This document shows, piece by piece, positions 1 through 9,480 of a stretch of DNA of 64,000 nt. This DNA is from Mycobacterium paragordonae (GTDB lineage: Bacteria > Actinomycetota > Actinomycetes > Mycobacteriales > Mycobacteriaceae): contig NZ_CP025546.1 of assembly GCF_003614435.1 (NCBI RefSeq), positions 62,001 to 126,000 of the forward strand. Reading direction: 5' to 3'. The notes below the pieces were generated by a model that had not been told where the DNA came from, did no database searches, and worked only from the letters and a program-made list of their open reading frames with translations. How positions within the stretch are numbered: position 1 is the first letter of the stretch; each line of letters opens with the position of its first letter. Position numbers and translations under genes: made by a program.

Positions 1-1322
1 TATGTCGTACGACCGGCGGCCAGTGGCCAAGCGAGTTGGCGCAGATAGCCTGTCGGTTCCGTTTCGTCGAGACCGTAGTGCGTGGGCCAGCTGTGGGCGG
101 GCAGGTACAGCGTGCCGAAGATCGCGTCGAGGAGGGGAAACTCTCCGGCGAAATTGCTGTTGTGCGCTCGGGGGTCCCGGGCGTGATGCCAGTGGTGAAA
201 TTGCGGGGTGGCCGTCAGCCACCGCAGCGGGCCCAAATTCAGGTTCACGTTGGCGTGGATGAAAACCGCCTGCAGCGATATCAAGACGACGAACGCACCG
301 AGGCTGACCTGGCCGAAGCCCAGCGCATACAGCGGCAGCACCGCGGCTGACCGGATGAACGTCTCGTCAACCGGGTGAAGATGATTCGCGGCCAGCCAGT
401 CCATCTCACGGACGCTGTGATGAACGCGGTGAAACCGCCACAGTAGGGGTATCTCGTGGGCGGCCCGGTGTCCCGCGTAGTCGCCCACGGCCGCGATCGC
501 CAATCCCGCCACTATCTGCACCCAACTCGGCGTCGAGGCGATGGCGACGCGCAGCGGCGGGGGCACCAATGCACGCAGTAATCCACCGCTCACGATGACC
601 GCCGCGATCAGGCCGACCTTCAACGCGGCCCCGTTGACCAGATAGTGAACCAGGTCCGTCCGCCATCCTTGCCGCAGCACGCGACGCGGATGGAGCGGGA
701 ACAATCGCTCGAGCGGTATGAAGATGACCGCCAGAATCACCAGCCCGAACACGATCCCACCGTGTGCACTCAGCGCTGCCAGCACCACCGCGATGGTGGC
801 CGCCAGCAGTGCGAACTTGGCGGTCTTGTTCTGTTCCGCCGGCTGCGGTGCCGGCCCCCAACTTTCGTTGACCTGCCCGGTCGTAAGGATCGGCTGATCA
901 CTGTCGAGGGCCGGGCTCCTCGTCCCTCGGACCGGCCCCGCCGGCTCGCGTGCGGTGCGGGCCAAGCAGCCCCATCCGGCCAGGATGGCGGTCGGCAACG
1001 CGATGCCGATACTCCCGGCTTCAAGATCTTGCGTGGCCACGGCGATACCCGCGATCAACGTTGCCGCCTGGACGGCGAGCCCGGCGACAGTCAACGACTT
1101 CTGTCCGCGAGCAAGTCCGAACGTCTGCCAACCAACCAGCAGAACCGCCGCCACCACCAACAGCGTGGGTAGCCGGCCATCGAGACCGGGCTGCGCATAC
1201 AAACCCGCGGTGACTCTCGCCGCGAAGACCAGCACGATGAGCTCGGCTCCGTGCAGCAGGAGCATCCCCGCCGTGAACAGTCGGCCGCTCAAGGGTGGGC
1301 CGGTGCACGGGGAGATCACCAT
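1..1322 (-). CDS. Sterol desaturase/fatty acid hydroxylase-family membrane protein (3' end outside window)
   Basis: The minus frame is open from an ATG at 1322 to the window edge, about 440 codons, so the C-terminus is missing. The first ~180 residues are hydrophobic with several likely membrane helices. After a polar linker the desaturase part begins, with histidine clusters typical of the di-iron fatty acid hydroxylase superfamily: HRAAHE, FHRVHHS and FHHWHH. These enzymes hydroxylate or desaturate lipid or sterol-like substrates at the membrane; the substrate here cannot be read. IS481-A sits 11 bases upstream of the start and has probably displaced the native promoter. In the restored pre-insertion sequence an in-frame TAG (part of the CTAG target) lies just upstream, so the ORF cannot begin further 5'. 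The long membrane N-terminus is unusual. Confidence 0.85.
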   Translation of the reverse strand, partial: MVISPCTGPPLSGRLFTAGMLLLHGAELIVLVFAARVTAGLYAQPGLDGRLPTLLVVAAVLLVGWQTFGLARGQKSLTVAGLAVQAATLIAGIAVATQDLEAGSIGIALPTAILAGWGCLARTAREPAGPVRGTRSPALDSDQPILTTGQVNESWGPAPQPAEQNKTAKFALLAATIAVVLAALSAHGGIVFGLVILAVIFIPLERLFPLHPRRVLRQGWRTDLVHYLVNGAALKVGLIAAVIVSGGLLRALVPPPLRVAIASTPSWVQIVAGLAIAAVGDYAGHRAAHEIPLLWRFHRVHHSVREMDWLAANHLHPVDETFIRSAAVLPLYALGFGQVSLGAFVVLISLQAVFIHANVNLNLGPLRWLTATPQFHHWHHARDPRAHNSNFAGEFPLLDAIFGTLYLPAHSWPTHYGLDETEPTGYLRQLAWPLAAGRTT

Positions 1323-1327
1323 GGGCG

Positions 1328-1333
1328 GCTAGA
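1328..1333. repeat. Target-site duplication GCTAGA, left of IS481-A
   Basis: This 6-bp copy matches 2425-2430 exactly. Read on the minus strand it contains TAG, which is the stop codon of the transposase. Confidence 0.92.
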
Positions 1334-2318
1334 TGTACTGACCTGAGAGGTTAGGTACGCGGCTGGCGGGTGGTTGACCCTTGAGTGCTGTGTGGCCGCG
1401 GTGGTGATTGTAGGTGTGTAGCCATCGCGGGAACTCAGCGCAGCGGTCTGCATCGCTGCGGTAGAGCCGGGCGTAGGCCCATTCGTCGGCGAGGGTGCGG
1501 TGGAATCGCTCGACCTTGCCGTTGGTCTGGGGGCGGTAGGGGCGAGTGCGTCGGTGTTTTATGTCGCCCAGGGCCTCACGGAATGCGTGCGATCGATAGC
1601 AGGCTCCGTTGTCGGTCAACACGTTTCGGACTGTGACGCCGCAGTGGTTGAACCAGGCATTAGCCCTTAACCAAAACTCCGCGGCGGTCTCTTTGCGCTC
1701 GTCGGTCAGCAGTTCGGAGTAGGCCAGGCGCGAATACGCATCGATGGCAGTGTGCAGAAAGTGATATCCACGCACCGGATGGCCTGGCGCGCGAAACAGT
1801 CCTGAGCTCTTGTCGGCCTGGGAGTTGTGTCTACCGCGGCTACGCCCGAGTGCACGCCATCCACCGCCGGCAGGGATCTTGCCGAGTTTCTTGACATCGA
1901 CGTGGACCAAGTCGCCGCAGCCCTGGGCTTCCATTCGTCGAACTACCCGTCCGGTCGCACGGTCGAGCCAGCGGAGTTTGGCCACGCCGTAGCGGCGGAG
2001 CACGCGATGAACCGTGGACACGTTGAGCCCGAGCAAATAGGCGATACGCGCTGGTCCCCAACGACGGATGACCCGCACCTTGATGATGCGCCGCTCAGTG
2101 CGCGTGGGCGTCCGATTAGGGCTGCGATGCGGGCGTGAACTGCGATCGCACATACCGGCGAGACCAAGTTCGCGGTAGCGGCCAGCCCAGCGCGCTGCAG
2201 TGTTCACCGACACCTGGAAGCGTTCGGCAGCGCGTCGCAACGGCCAACCGTCATCGACGATGCAACGGGCCAGCCGCAGACGACCGGTTTCGGACAAGGG
2301 GGCATTACGGTGGACCAC
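1329..2318 (-). CDS. IS481-family transposase (copy A)
   Basis: The product is about 329 aa. An N-terminal helix-turn-helix region (RRAAERFQVSVNTAARW) is followed by an rve-type DDE core: Asp in HVDVKKLGKIP, Asp in VLTDNGACYRS and Glu in NGKVERFHRTL. I chose the GTG at 2318 because a GGAGG lies six bases upstream and the same arrangement occurs in copy B; a weaker in-frame ATG exists at 2366. The stop codon TAG (1331-1329) lies outside the element, in the duplicated target CTAG. The Shine-Dalgarno and start lie in a 14-bp inverted repeat described separately. Confidence 0.92.
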   Translation of the reverse strand: MVHRNAPLSETGRLRLARCIVDDGWPLRRAAERFQVSVNTAARWAGRYRELGLAGMCDRSSRPHRSPNRTPTRTERRIIKVRVIRRWGPARIAYLLGLNVSTVHRVLRRYGVAKLRWLDRATGRVVRRMEAQGCGDLVHVDVKKLGKIPAGGGWRALGRSRGRHNSQADKSSGLFRAPGHPVRGYHFLHTAIDAYSRLAYSELLTDERKETAAEFWLRANAWFNHCGVTVRNVLTDNGACYRSHAFREALGDIKHRRTRPYRPQTNGKVERFHRTLADEWAYARLYRSDADRCAEFPRWLHTYNHHRGHTALKGQPPASRVPNLSGQYI

Positions 2319-2424
2319 GAAGACCTCCGGAGTGAGTAGTGCGTTCCTAAGCAGCTCGCACTTCACCCGGAGGTCTTCGTTAAGTCACCACGCCACGCCG
2401 TACCTAACCTCCGTGGTCAGTACA
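1334..2424 (-). mobile_element. IS481-family insertion sequence, copy A (complete)
   Basis: The element is 1091 bp. Its ends are imperfect 26-bp inverted repeats: the left end reads TGTACTGACCTGAGAGGTTA and on, and the right end, reverse complemented, differs only at four central bases. The 6-bp sequence GCTAGA flanks it on both sides as a target-site duplication. This fits the NCTAGN target described for IS481 of Bordetella. It encodes one DDE transposase on the minus strand. Ends and duplication are intact, which points to a fairly recent and possibly active copy. Confidence 0.93.
2316..2380 (-). promoter_or_regulatory. Hairpin leader masking the start of transposase A
   Basis: Arms 2367-2380 and 2317-2330 are perfectly complementary over 14 bp. 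On the minus-strand mRNA the second arm contains the Shine-Dalgarno GGAGG and the first two bases of the GTG start. An inner stem AGTGCG/CGCACT (2338-2343 with 2357-2362) encloses the loop. Copy B has the same architecture. The likely role is to block translation of transcripts entering from outside the element, as known for IS200 and IS10; that function is inferred. Confidence 0.7.
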
Positions 2425-2430
2425 GCTAGA
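2425..2430. repeat. Target-site duplication GCTAGA, right of IS481-A
   Basis: This is the right-hand copy of the 6-bp duplication flanking the element. Confidence 0.92.
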
Positions 2431-2442
2431 CAACGCGCTGAT

Positions 2443-2745
2443 TCATCGTGGATCGGTGGGAGCAGGAGGCGTAGTCGAGGGGGTCGTGGGCCGCGGCGAC
2501 AAGTTTGGGCCGCAGGAGGCGGTCGGGCCCATACACGGCGTTCCGCCTCCGGCCCCGACTACTCCATCCAGGAATGGCAGCCGGTAGAGCGACATGATCG
2601 TCACGATCAAACCGATCGCGACGAGGATCGCGGCCGAGGCTGCTATCCGGTAGCGACGGCTGAGCGGTACCCGGCGCGGAGACGCTGATGGTGGTTGCGA
2701 GGTGTCGGCATTCGGCCCGTCCGACGGATCCTGATGTTGGCCCAT
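2443..2745 (-). CDS. Small single-pass membrane protein, proline-rich tail
   Basis: The frame encodes about 100 aa from an ATG at 2745. A longer in-frame start exists at 2886, but that extension is Cys/His/Ala-rich and would overlap the end of the neighbouring gene. A polar N-terminus leads to one hydrophobic segment (AASAAILVAIGLIVTIMSLY), followed by a Gly/Pro/Thr-rich tail. No enzyme motif is visible. It sits between the Rv0039c-like gene and IS481-A on the same strand. The function is unknown. Confidence 0.6.
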   Translation of the reverse strand: MGQHQDPSDGPNADTSQPPSASPRRVPLSRRYRIAASAAILVAIGLIVTIMSLYRLPFLDGVVGAGGGTPCMGPTASCGPNLSPRPTTPSTTPPAPTDPR

Positions 2746-2845
2746 CAATAGAGTGTGAGCGCTCGCCTGGCGCAAATTCGGCACGAAAAGCGCCCGCGCT
2801 GCTAAGTGGCTATCACCACACTGCGCGTGCGTGCAGGGTGAGGCT

Positions 2846-3196
2846 TCAGTGACAGGACAGCGTGCAGGCGCCGCAGCTGCCGGCACAGCCGGCCGGTTCG
2901 GCGGGGGCGGTCTGGCGGCTCAGCGCATACTTCGCGCTCTGCACCGAGCCGGTGGCCAGCGTGCCCAGTGCACCCAGGATGCAGACGATCAGCACCACGA
3001 CGGCGGTGTGCGGCGATGCGGCCAGCGCCACCACTCCCCCGGCGCCCAGCATCACCGCGGCGGCGAACTGGGTGGGAGCCATCGAGCGCAGCGCCAACTG
3101 CGTGGCGTCAGTGGTGGGCGTGTGCGACAAAGACCAGATACCGAATGCGGCTGACGCTATGGCCGCACACACGCACACCACGCCCGCAATAAGCAT
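2846..3196 (-). CDS. Small membrane protein, Rv0039c-like
   Basis: The 116-aa product has an N-terminal hydrophobic segment (MLIAGVVCVCAAIASAAFG) and further hydrophobic stretches at about residues 44-62 and 64-84. The C-terminus is Cys-rich (CAGSCGACTLSC). Length and position next to the Mtc28-like gene match Rv0039c of M. tuberculosis, a transmembrane protein of unknown role. The terminal CxxxCxxCxxxxC pattern could bind metal or form disulfides, but nothing shows which. Confidence 0.75.
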   Translation of the reverse strand: MLIAGVVCVCAAIASAAFGIWSLSHTPTTDATQLALRSMAPTQFAAAVMLGAGGVVALAASPHTAVVVLIVCILGALGTLATGSVQSAKYALSRQTAPAEPAGCAGSCGACTLSCH

Positions 3197-3249
3197 GTGC
3201 CAACCATACGAGCCAGCCGATCAATCCGCGCGCCGGGCTCCACCGGCCG

Positions 3250-4380
3250 CTAGTGCACAGGTGCCGGCGTCAAGGTCACCAGGGGCGGCTCGACGGGCGC
3301 CTGGCGAGGAGCCGGAACGGTCCGCGGGCCGGGAGCGGCCGGGGCGGCGGGGGCGGCGGGAGCAGCAGGAGCGGCGGGGGCAGCCGGTGCGGCCGGTCGG
3401 GCAGGCGCCTGCGGCGCGGGAGCAGTCGCGGGCGCCCCAGCCGGCGCCGGAGCCTGGCCGCCCACGCCGGGGGTGGCCACCCGGAACCCACTGACGATGG
3501 CGTCGGTGGCGGGTGCGTCGCTGACGGCCTGCGTTGCGGCCGTCGTCACCGACAGCGACACCAGGTACTTGTCGGATCCGGAATTGGCCAGGACGTGGCG
3601 CCGCGAGGTGTTCAGCGTCATGTCGTTCTCGCGGTAGGTGCCCTCGATGACCGAGGAGGGGAAACTGCCGACGCTGGTCAGGGATGCGTTCGTGGTCTGC
3701 CACGCGAGCAGGCGCTGACTGTCGACGAACCCGTGGCTGATCGCCTCCGTCGCGTCGAAGTCACCCACCAGCTTGTAGACCACTACCTGCGCGTTCGACG
3801 TGTACACGCTGTTGCCGCCGACGCGGTCGGCGATCACCACGAACGCGTCGGGCACGTTGGGGTCAGGTACCTGGGTCCAGCGCGGCGGCATCGGCACGGT
3901 GATGTCGAGCGCCTTGAAACCCAGCGGGCGTTGCGCCTCGAGCTTGACGCCTTTGCCTTCCAAATATTCGCGCAGCGTGCCGGTGGTGGCCGGGGTGACC
4001 GCCGGCGGCTGCGGGGCGGCGACGGCGGGCGCCGGCGCGATCGCCGGCACGGCGGCGGGCGCCACGGCCGGAACGGGCGCCACGGCCGGAACGGGCGCCA
4101 CCGCAGGAACGGGAGCGGCTGCCGGAGCCGGCACCTGCATCGGCAGGGGCAGCTGAGCCGGCGCTTGCGCGGGGGCAGGGGCGAACCGGTTGACACCTCC
4201 GGGGAACACCCCGGAGTTCTGCCCCGGGTTGGTCGGCTGCATCGGGACCGGCCCGGGTATCGACGGCTGGGGCACCAGGGGCTCCGCCGAAGCAGTTCCA
4301 CCCGCAAACATCACGACCCCGACGACACCGGCGGCCACGCCGCCCACGAGTGTCCGCCAGCTGTGCGCGACCTGCTTCAT
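3250..4380 (-). CDS. mtc28: Secreted proline-rich antigen, Mtc28/LpqN-like family
   Basis: The product is about 376 aa from the ATG at 4380, which opens a signal peptide (hydrophobic [17 protein letters not shown], likely cut after ASA). A Pro/Ala low-complexity region follows with repeated VPAVAP units. The folded domain of about 170 residues is related to the LpqN/LpqT/Mtc28 family. The tail is Pro/Ala-rich with many AAP repeats. Position between the Rv0039c-like gene and leuS matches Rv0040c, a 310-aa T-cell antigen; this copy is longer because of its low-complexity segments. There is no lipobox cysteine, so it is secreted rather than lipidated. Its molecular role is unknown. Confidence 0.85.
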   Translation of the reverse strand: MKQVAHSWRTLVGGVAAGVVGVVMFAGGTASAEPLVPQPSIPGPVPMQPTNPGQNSGVFPGGVNRFAPAPAQAPAQLPLPMQVPAPAAAPVPAVAPVPAVAPVPAVAPAAVPAIAPAPAVAAPQPPAVTPATTGTLREYLEGKGVKLEAQRPLGFKALDITVPMPPRWTQVPDPNVPDAFVVIADRVGGNSVYTSNAQVVVYKLVGDFDATEAISHGFVDSQRLLAWQTTNASLTSVGSFPSSVIEGTYRENDMTLNTSRRHVLANSGSDKYLVSLSVTTAATQAVSDAPATDAIVSGFRVATPGVGGQAPAPAGAPATAPAPQAPARPAAPAAPAAPAAPAAPAAPAAPGPRTVPAPRQAPVEPPLVTLTPAPVH

Positions 4381-4580
4381 CTCGATCGGTCCCTCCGCGA
4401 TTAGCCGGGGCGTCACAGCCCACCATCGAGGCCGAATGTAACCCCTGCTCAGCGGCGCCGACCATGCCCGAAATAGACCTGGGATGAACCTCTGACCGGC
4501 ACGCAACGGAACCGATATCAACCCGTGCCCGGCGCCCTCGGCGCGGTCGCTTCCAGACCGGCCCTTATACCCTGTTGGGC

Positions 4581-7454
4581 GTGACAGAATCGCCGACCGC
4601 CGGACCCGACGCGGACGCGCCGCGGTACCGCTACACCGCCGAGCTCGCGGCCGGGCTGGAACGCACCTGGCAGGACAACTGGGCTCAGCTGGGGACGTTC
4701 AACGTGCCCAACCCGGTCGGCTCGCTGGCTCCCGCGGATGGCTCGCCCGTCCCGCAAGACAAGTTGTTCGTGCAGGACATGTTCCCGTACCCGTCGGGGG
4801 AGGGGCTGCACGTCGGTCACCCCCTGGGTTACATCGCCACCGACGTCTACGCCCGCTACTACCGGATGACCGGACGCAACGTCCTGCACGCGTTGGGTTT
4901 TGACGCATTCGGGTTGCCCGCTGAGCAGTACGCGGTACAGACCGGTACCCACCCGCGCACCCGGACCGAGGCCAACGTCGTCAACTTCCGGCGGCAGCTG
5001 GGCAGGTTGGGACTCGGACACGACAGCCGCCGTAGTTTCTCGACCACGGATGTCGAGTTCTACAAGTGGACGCAGTGGATTTTCCTGCAGATCTACAACG
5101 CCTGGTTCGACACCGCGGCTGCCAAGGCCCGCCCGATAGCCGAGTTGATCACCGAGTTCGATTCCGGTGCAAGACAACTCGACGATGGCAGGCAGTGGGC
5201 GCAGTTGTCGGCGGGGGAGCGGGCCGACGTGATCGACGGCTACCGCCTGGTGTACCGCGCCGATTCGATGGTCAACTGGTGCCCGGGTCTGGGCACGGTG
5301 CTGGCCAACGAGGAGGTCACCGCGGACGGCCGCAGCGACCGCGGCAACTTCCCGGTGTTCCGCAAGCGGTTGCGGCAATGGATGATGCGGATCACCGCGT
5401 ACTCCGACCGGTTGCTCGACGATCTCGACAGCCTGGACTGGCCGGAGAAGGTCAAGACCATGCAGCGCAACTGGATCGGGCGTTCGACAGGCGCCACGGC
5501 GTTGTTCGCCGCGACGAAGGCCGACGGGACCGCCACCGACATCGAGGTTTTCACCACCCGGCCCGACACGCTGTTTGGTGCCACCTATCTGGTGCTGGCT
5601 CCCGAGCATGAACTGGTCGACGATGTGGTCGCCGCCCGGTGGCCCGATGGAGTACAGCCGGCCTGGACCTACGGCGGCGCCACCCCCGCGGACGCGGTGG
5701 CCGCCTACCGGCGTGCGATCGCGGCCAAGTCGGACCTCGAGCGTCAGGAGAGCAAGGAGAAGACCGGAGTATTCCTGGGGAGCTTTGCCACCAACCCGGC
5801 CAACGGTGAGTCGGTGCCGATCTTCATCGCCGACTACGTGCTGGCCGGTTACGGCACCGGGGCGATCATGGCCGTGCCGGGGCACGACCAGCGCGACTGG
5901 GACTTCGCCCGCCAGTTCGGTCTGCCGATCGTCGAAGTCATTGCCGGCGGCGACATTTCGCAGTCCGCCCATTCCGGCGACGGCGTCCTGGTGAACTCGG
6001 GCTTTCTGGACGGCAAGAGCGTCGCCGACGCCAAACAGGCAATCACCGAGCGGCTGCAGTCCGAGGGCCGCGGCCGGGCCCGCATCCAATTCAAGCTGCG
6101 CGATTGGCTTTTCGCGCGGCAACGGTACTGGGGCGAGCCGTTCCCGATCGTCTATGACGCCGACGGGCGCGCCCACGCACTCGACGAAGCCGCGCTGCCG
6201 GTGGAACTGCCGGACGTATCCGACTATGCGCCGGTGTCGTTCGATCCCGACGACGCCGACAGCGAGCCGTCACCGCCGCTGGCGAAGGCGACCGAGTGGG
6301 TACACGTCGACCTCGATCTCGGCGACGGCCTGCAGCCCTACACCCGCGACACCAACGTGATGCCGCAATGGGCCGGCAGCTCGTGGTACGAGCTGCGCTA
6401 CACCGACCCGCACAACTCAGAGCGGTTCTGCGCCAAGGAAAACGAGGCCTACTGGATGGGTCCGCGGCCGGATGAGCACGGGCCCGACGACCCCGGTGGC
6501 GTCGACATGTACGTCGGTGGCGCCGAACACGCCGTGCTGCACCTGCTGTACTGCCGGTTCTGGCACAAGGTTCTCTACGACCTGGGCCACGTCAGCTCCC
6601 GGGAGCCCTACCGCAGGTTGGTCAACCAGGGCTACATCCAAGCCTTCGCCTACACCGACGCGCGCGGATCGTATGTGCCTGCCGCGGAAGTGGTCGAGCG
6701 CGACGGCGGCTTCGTCTACCCGAGCCCCGACGGAGACATCGAGGTCTTCCAGGAATTCGGCAAAATCGGTAAGAGCCTGAAGAATTCGATCTCGCCGGAC
6801 GAGATCTGCGACGATTACGGCGCCGACACCCTGCGGGTCTACGAGATGTCGATGGGGCCGTTGGATGCGTCGCGGCCGTGGGCTACCAAGGACGTCGTCG
6901 GCGCGCACCGCTTCCTGCAGCGGGTATGGCGGCTGGTGATCGACGAGGAGACCGGCGAGACCCAGGTGGTCGACGCGGAGCTGTCCGCCGAGACCCTGCG
7001 AGTGCTGCACCGCACCATCGACGGCGTCTCGGAAGACTATGTGGCACTTCGGAACAACACCGCGGCCGCCAAGCTGATCGAGTACACCAACCATCTCACC
7101 AAGCAGTACCGCGACGGGGTACCGCGCGCCGCGGTGGAACCGCTGGTGTTGATGCTGGCGCCGCTGGCTCCGCACATGTCCGAAGAACTGTGGCTGCGGC
7201 TGGGCCACGGCGCGTCGTTGGCGCACGGACCCTTCCCGGTGGCCGACCCCGCCTATCTCGTGGACGACACCGTCGAGTACCCGGTGCAGGTGAACGGCAA
7301 GGTTCGGGGCCGGGTGGTGGTGGCCTCCGACGCGGCCACCGACGCGGTACAAGCGGCCGCGTTGGCCGACGAGAAGGTGCAGGCGTTTCTCGACGGGGCC
7401 ACGCCGCGCAAGGTGATCGTGGTGCCCGGACGGATGGTCAACCTGGTCGTCTGA
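4581..7454 (+). CDS. leuS: Leucyl-tRNA synthetase
   Basis: This cytoplasmic class I synthetase charges tRNA-Leu with leucine. The 957-aa product shows the HIGH-type motif in [14 protein letters not shown] near residue 80, a long CP1 editing domain, and a KMSKS-type loop written KIGKSLKNS near residue 730. A C-terminal anticodon-binding region follows. I chose the GTG at 4581 because the protein then begins VTESPTAGP, as in M. tuberculosis LeuRS; a TTG lies two codons upstream. It is divergent from the Mtc28-like gene and convergent with the SDR gene, with 7 bases between the stop codons. Confidence 0.97.
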   Translation: MTESPTAGPDADAPRYRYTAELAAGLERTWQDNWAQLGTFNVPNPVGSLAPADGSPVPQDKLFVQDMFPYPSGEGLHVGHPLGYIATDVYARYYRMTGRNVLHALGFDAFGLPAEQYAVQTGTHPRTRTEANVVNFRRQLGRLGLGHDSRRSFSTTDVEFYKWTQWIFLQIYNAWFDTAAAKARPIAELITEFDSGARQLDDGRQWAQLSAGERADVIDGYRLVYRADSMVNWCPGLGTVLANEEVTADGRSDRGNFPVFRKRLRQWMMRITAYSDRLLDDLDSLDWPEKVKTMQRNWIGRSTGATALFAATKADGTATDIEVFTTRPDTLFGATYLVLAPEHELVDDVVAARWPDGVQPAWTYGGATPADAVAAYRRAIAAKSDLERQESKEKTGVFLGSFATNPANGESVPIFIADYVLAGYGTGAIMAVPGHDQRDWDFARQFGLPIVEVIAGGDISQSAHSGDGVLVNSGFLDGKSVADAKQAITERLQSEGRGRARIQFKLRDWLFARQRYWGEPFPIVYDADGRAHALDEAALPVELPDVSDYAPVSFDPDDADSEPSPPLAKATEWVHVDLDLGDGLQPYTRDTNVMPQWAGSSWYELRYTDPHNSERFCAKENEAYWMGPRPDEHGPDDPGGVDMYVGGAEHAVLHLLYCRFWHKVLYDLGHVSSREPYRRLVNQGYIQAFAYTDARGSYVPAAEVVERDGGFVYPSPDGDIEVFQEFGKIGKSLKNSISPDEICDDYGADTLRVYEMSMGPLDASRPWATKDVVGAHRFLQRVWRLVIDEETGETQVVDAELSAETLRVLHRTIDGVSEDYVALRNNTAAAKLIEYTNHLTKQYRDGVPRAAVEPLVLMLAPLAPHMSEELWLRLGHGASLAHGPFPVADPAYLVDDTVEYPVQVNGKVRGRVVVASDAATDAVQAAALADEKVQAFLDGATPRKVIVVPGRMVNLVV

Positions 7455-7465
7455 CCGGCCGTCAG
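7451..7465. terminator. Short hairpin between leuS and the SDR gene
   Basis: CTGAC (7451-7455) and GTCAG (7461-7465) can pair around a 5-base loop at the convergent gene ends. There is no U tract, so a bidirectional terminator role is only suggested. Confidence 0.3.
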
Positions 7466-8127
7466 CGCGGGCGGATCACCACTTCGTGCACGTGCCCGTC
7501 CCGCGGGGTGGCCACCACGTTGGCGACCACCTGGGCGACGGTCTCGGGGCGCAGGAACTTCGACGGGTCGTATTCGCCGCCCTCGTAGGCGACCAGTTCG
7601 CGCTGCATGTCGGTGTCCACCCGGCCGGGATGCACCGACGTCACGAGCAGCGCGGGCTCATCGCCGCGCAGCGAATCGGCGAACGCGCGCAGGGCGAACT
7701 TGCTGGCCGAGTAGGACGCCATGCCCGGCGACACGTTGCGGCCCGAACCGGAGTTGATGAACACCACCCGGCCCCGGGCCTGGCGTAGCGCCGGCAGCAG
7801 TGTCAGCGTAAGGGCAACGGCGCCAAAGACATTGACGCTGAAGGTGGCGCGCCATTCGTCCACGTGTGATTCGTCGACCCGGCCGGGGATGGATACCCCG
7901 GCGTTGTGCACGAGCACGTCGAGTTCGTCGATGACCTCGCAACTGGCGTCGATCGAATCAGGGTCGGTCAGGTCCAACGGAAAGGTGGTGGCGCCCAGCC
8001 GCTGCGCGACAGCATCCAGCCGAGCCGATGGGCGACCGGCCAACAGCAGCGTGTGCGTGGGTGCCAGCGCGGCCGCGATGGCGGCGCCGATGCCGCCGCT
8101 GGCGCCGGTGATGAGGGCGGTGGGCAT
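7462..8127 (-). CDS. Short-chain dehydrogenase/reductase
   Basis: The 221-aa product has an NAD(P)-binding start (ALITGASGGIGAAI), NNAG-type VHNAGVS, a catalytic Ser in INSGSG and a YSASK active site. It is a compact classical SDR whose substrate cannot be read. It lies 38 bases downstream of the MarR-type gene on the same strand, so the two are probably co-transcribed and the MarR protein may control it. Confidence 0.85.
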   Translation of the reverse strand: MPTALITGASGGIGAAIAAALAPTHTLLLAGRPSARLDAVAQRLGATTFPLDLTDPDSIDASCEVIDELDVLVHNAGVSIPGRVDESHVDEWRATFSVNVFGAVALTLTLLPALRQARGRVVFINSGSGRNVSPGMASYSASKFALRAFADSLRGDEPALLVTSVHPGRVDTDMQRELVAYEGGEYDPSKFLRPETVAQVVANVVATPRDGHVHEVVIRPR

Positions 8128-8165
8128 CCTTCAGTAGTTACCAAACATATTGGCAACAAACACTT

Positions 8166-8660
8166 TCACGCCTCGCCAGTGGTCGCCGCGGATGCGGCCG
8201 GTTCACCGCTGGCGAGCCGCGCCAGGGGCGCCAGGGCATCCGTCAGGATGTCCAGGTCGGACTTCGGCAGCTGGCTGAGCATCGCCGCCAGCGCGGCGTG
8301 ACGGTTGGCCAGCGACTCGTTGTGTACCGCCCGGCCCTGCGGCGTGATGTCGACCAGCACCGCACGCAGGTCCGATGGGTCGCGCGAGCGCTTCACCAGC
8401 CCGATTTTCTCCAGCCGCCGGATCGCCACCGTGGTGGTGGGGGTGCGGACCCGCTCGTGCGCGGCCAGGTCCGTCATTCGGATCGGGCCCCGGTCCAGCA
8501 GGGTGATCAGGATCGACAGCTGAGCCAGCGTCAACTCACCGGCCACCGCGGTGTTGGTCAGATCGCCGCGGCGCAGGATCGTGGACAGCTTGGACAGGGA
8601 GCGGTGCAAACCTTCCGCCAGCTCCGACACCTCCGGGGCTGTGGGTTCGCTGTCCGCCAT
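8166..8660 (-). CDS. MarR-family transcriptional regulator (Rv0042c-like)
   Basis: The 164-aa winged-helix protein contains LTLAQLSILITLLDRGPIRM, then a recognition region around VRTPTTTVAIRRLEKIGLVK and the wing SRDPSDLRAVLVDITPQG. These are typical MarR features. Such proteins bind palindromic DNA as dimers and often respond to phenolic or drug-like ligands. It lies upstream of the SDR gene. The position relative to leuS corresponds to Rv0042c. Confidence 0.88.
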   Translation of the reverse strand: MADSEPTAPEVSELAEGLHRSLSKLSTILRRGDLTNTAVAGELTLAQLSILITLLDRGPIRMTDLAAHERVRTPTTTVAIRRLEKIGLVKRSRDPSDLRAVLVDITPQGRAVHNESLANRHAALAAMLSQLPKSDLDILTDALAPLARLASGEPAASAATTGEA

Positions 8661-8739
8661 AAATCGGCAGTCTAACCCGCCATGCCCGCGGGTGGAGACA
8701 ATGCGGTGCGCGGGCGTGCCTCTTCGAGAAAAGGCCGGG

Positions 8740-9480
8740 TCACAGCACCTGCGACAGGAACCGCTGCAGCCGCTCGGTCTCGGCCGCGTCGAATATACGC
8801 TCCGGCGGTCCAGATTCGACGACTTTGCCGTGGTCCATGAAGACGACGGCGTCGGAGGCCGAGCGCGCGAAGCCCATCTCGTGGGTGACCACCAACATCG
8901 TCATCCCGTCGGCGCCGAGATCGGCGATGAGTTCCAGGACCCCCTTAACCATCTCGGGATCGAGCGCGGAGGTGGCCTCATCGAAGAACATCACCTGCGG
9001 AGCCATGGCCAGTGCGCGGGCGATCGCCACCCGCTGTTGCTGACCACCCGACAGGGTGGCGGGGCGCGCGCCGGCCTTGCCCTTCAGCCCGACCCGGTCC
9101 AACTGGTGCAGGGCCAGCTCCCGGGCGTCGTCAGCGGGCAGCCGGCGCAGTTTGCGCGGGCCCAGTGCGACGTTGTCCAGCACGCTGCGGTGCGGGAAGA
9201 GATTGAAGTGCTGGAACACCATGCCGATCCGCTGACGCAGCTCGTTGGGGTCGTCGCGAAGCACCGATCGACCGTCCAGCAGGATGTCGCCGCTGTCCGG
9301 CTCGTACAACCGGTTCAGGGCGCGCAGCAGCGTCGATTTTCCGGAGCCCGACGGGCCGATCACCGCGGTGGTGGTGCCCGCCGGTACCTCGAGGCTCACC
9401 CCGCGCAACACCGTCGTGCCGCCGAGGACCTGATGAATATCCTTGGCGGCCAAGGAAACCGGACCTCGGGGTACGGTCAT
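8740..9480 (-). CDS. Polar amino-acid ABC transporter, ATP-binding protein
   Basis: The 246-aa ATPase shows Walker A GPSGSGKST near residue 43, a Q-loop (VFQHFNLFPH), the signature LSGGQQQR, Walker B VMFFDEATSALD and the H-loop THEMGFA. The composition fits GlnQ/HisP-type importers. Its ATG overlaps the stop of the upstream fused binding-protein/permease gene (ATGA at 9477-9480), so translation is coupled. If that partner is truly frameshifted, this ATPase may have no functional membrane partner from this locus. Confidence 0.92.
   Translation of the reverse strand: MTVPRGPVSLAAKDIHQVLGGTTVLRGVSLEVPAGTTTAVIGPSGSGKSTLLRALNRLYEPDSGDILLDGRSVLRDDPNELRQRIGMVFQHFNLFPHRSVLDNVALGPRKLRRLPADDARELALHQLDRVGLKGKAGARPATLSGGQQQRVAIARALAMAPQVMFFDEATSALDPEMVKGVLELIADLGADGMTMLVVTHEMGFARSASDAVVFMDHGKVVESGPPERIFDAAETERLQRFLSQVL

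Noticed and set aside
4518..6176. A 552-residue minus frame inside leuS
   Set aside because: It is antisense to a well-supported synthetase gene and has no family features; high GC makes long shadow frames common.
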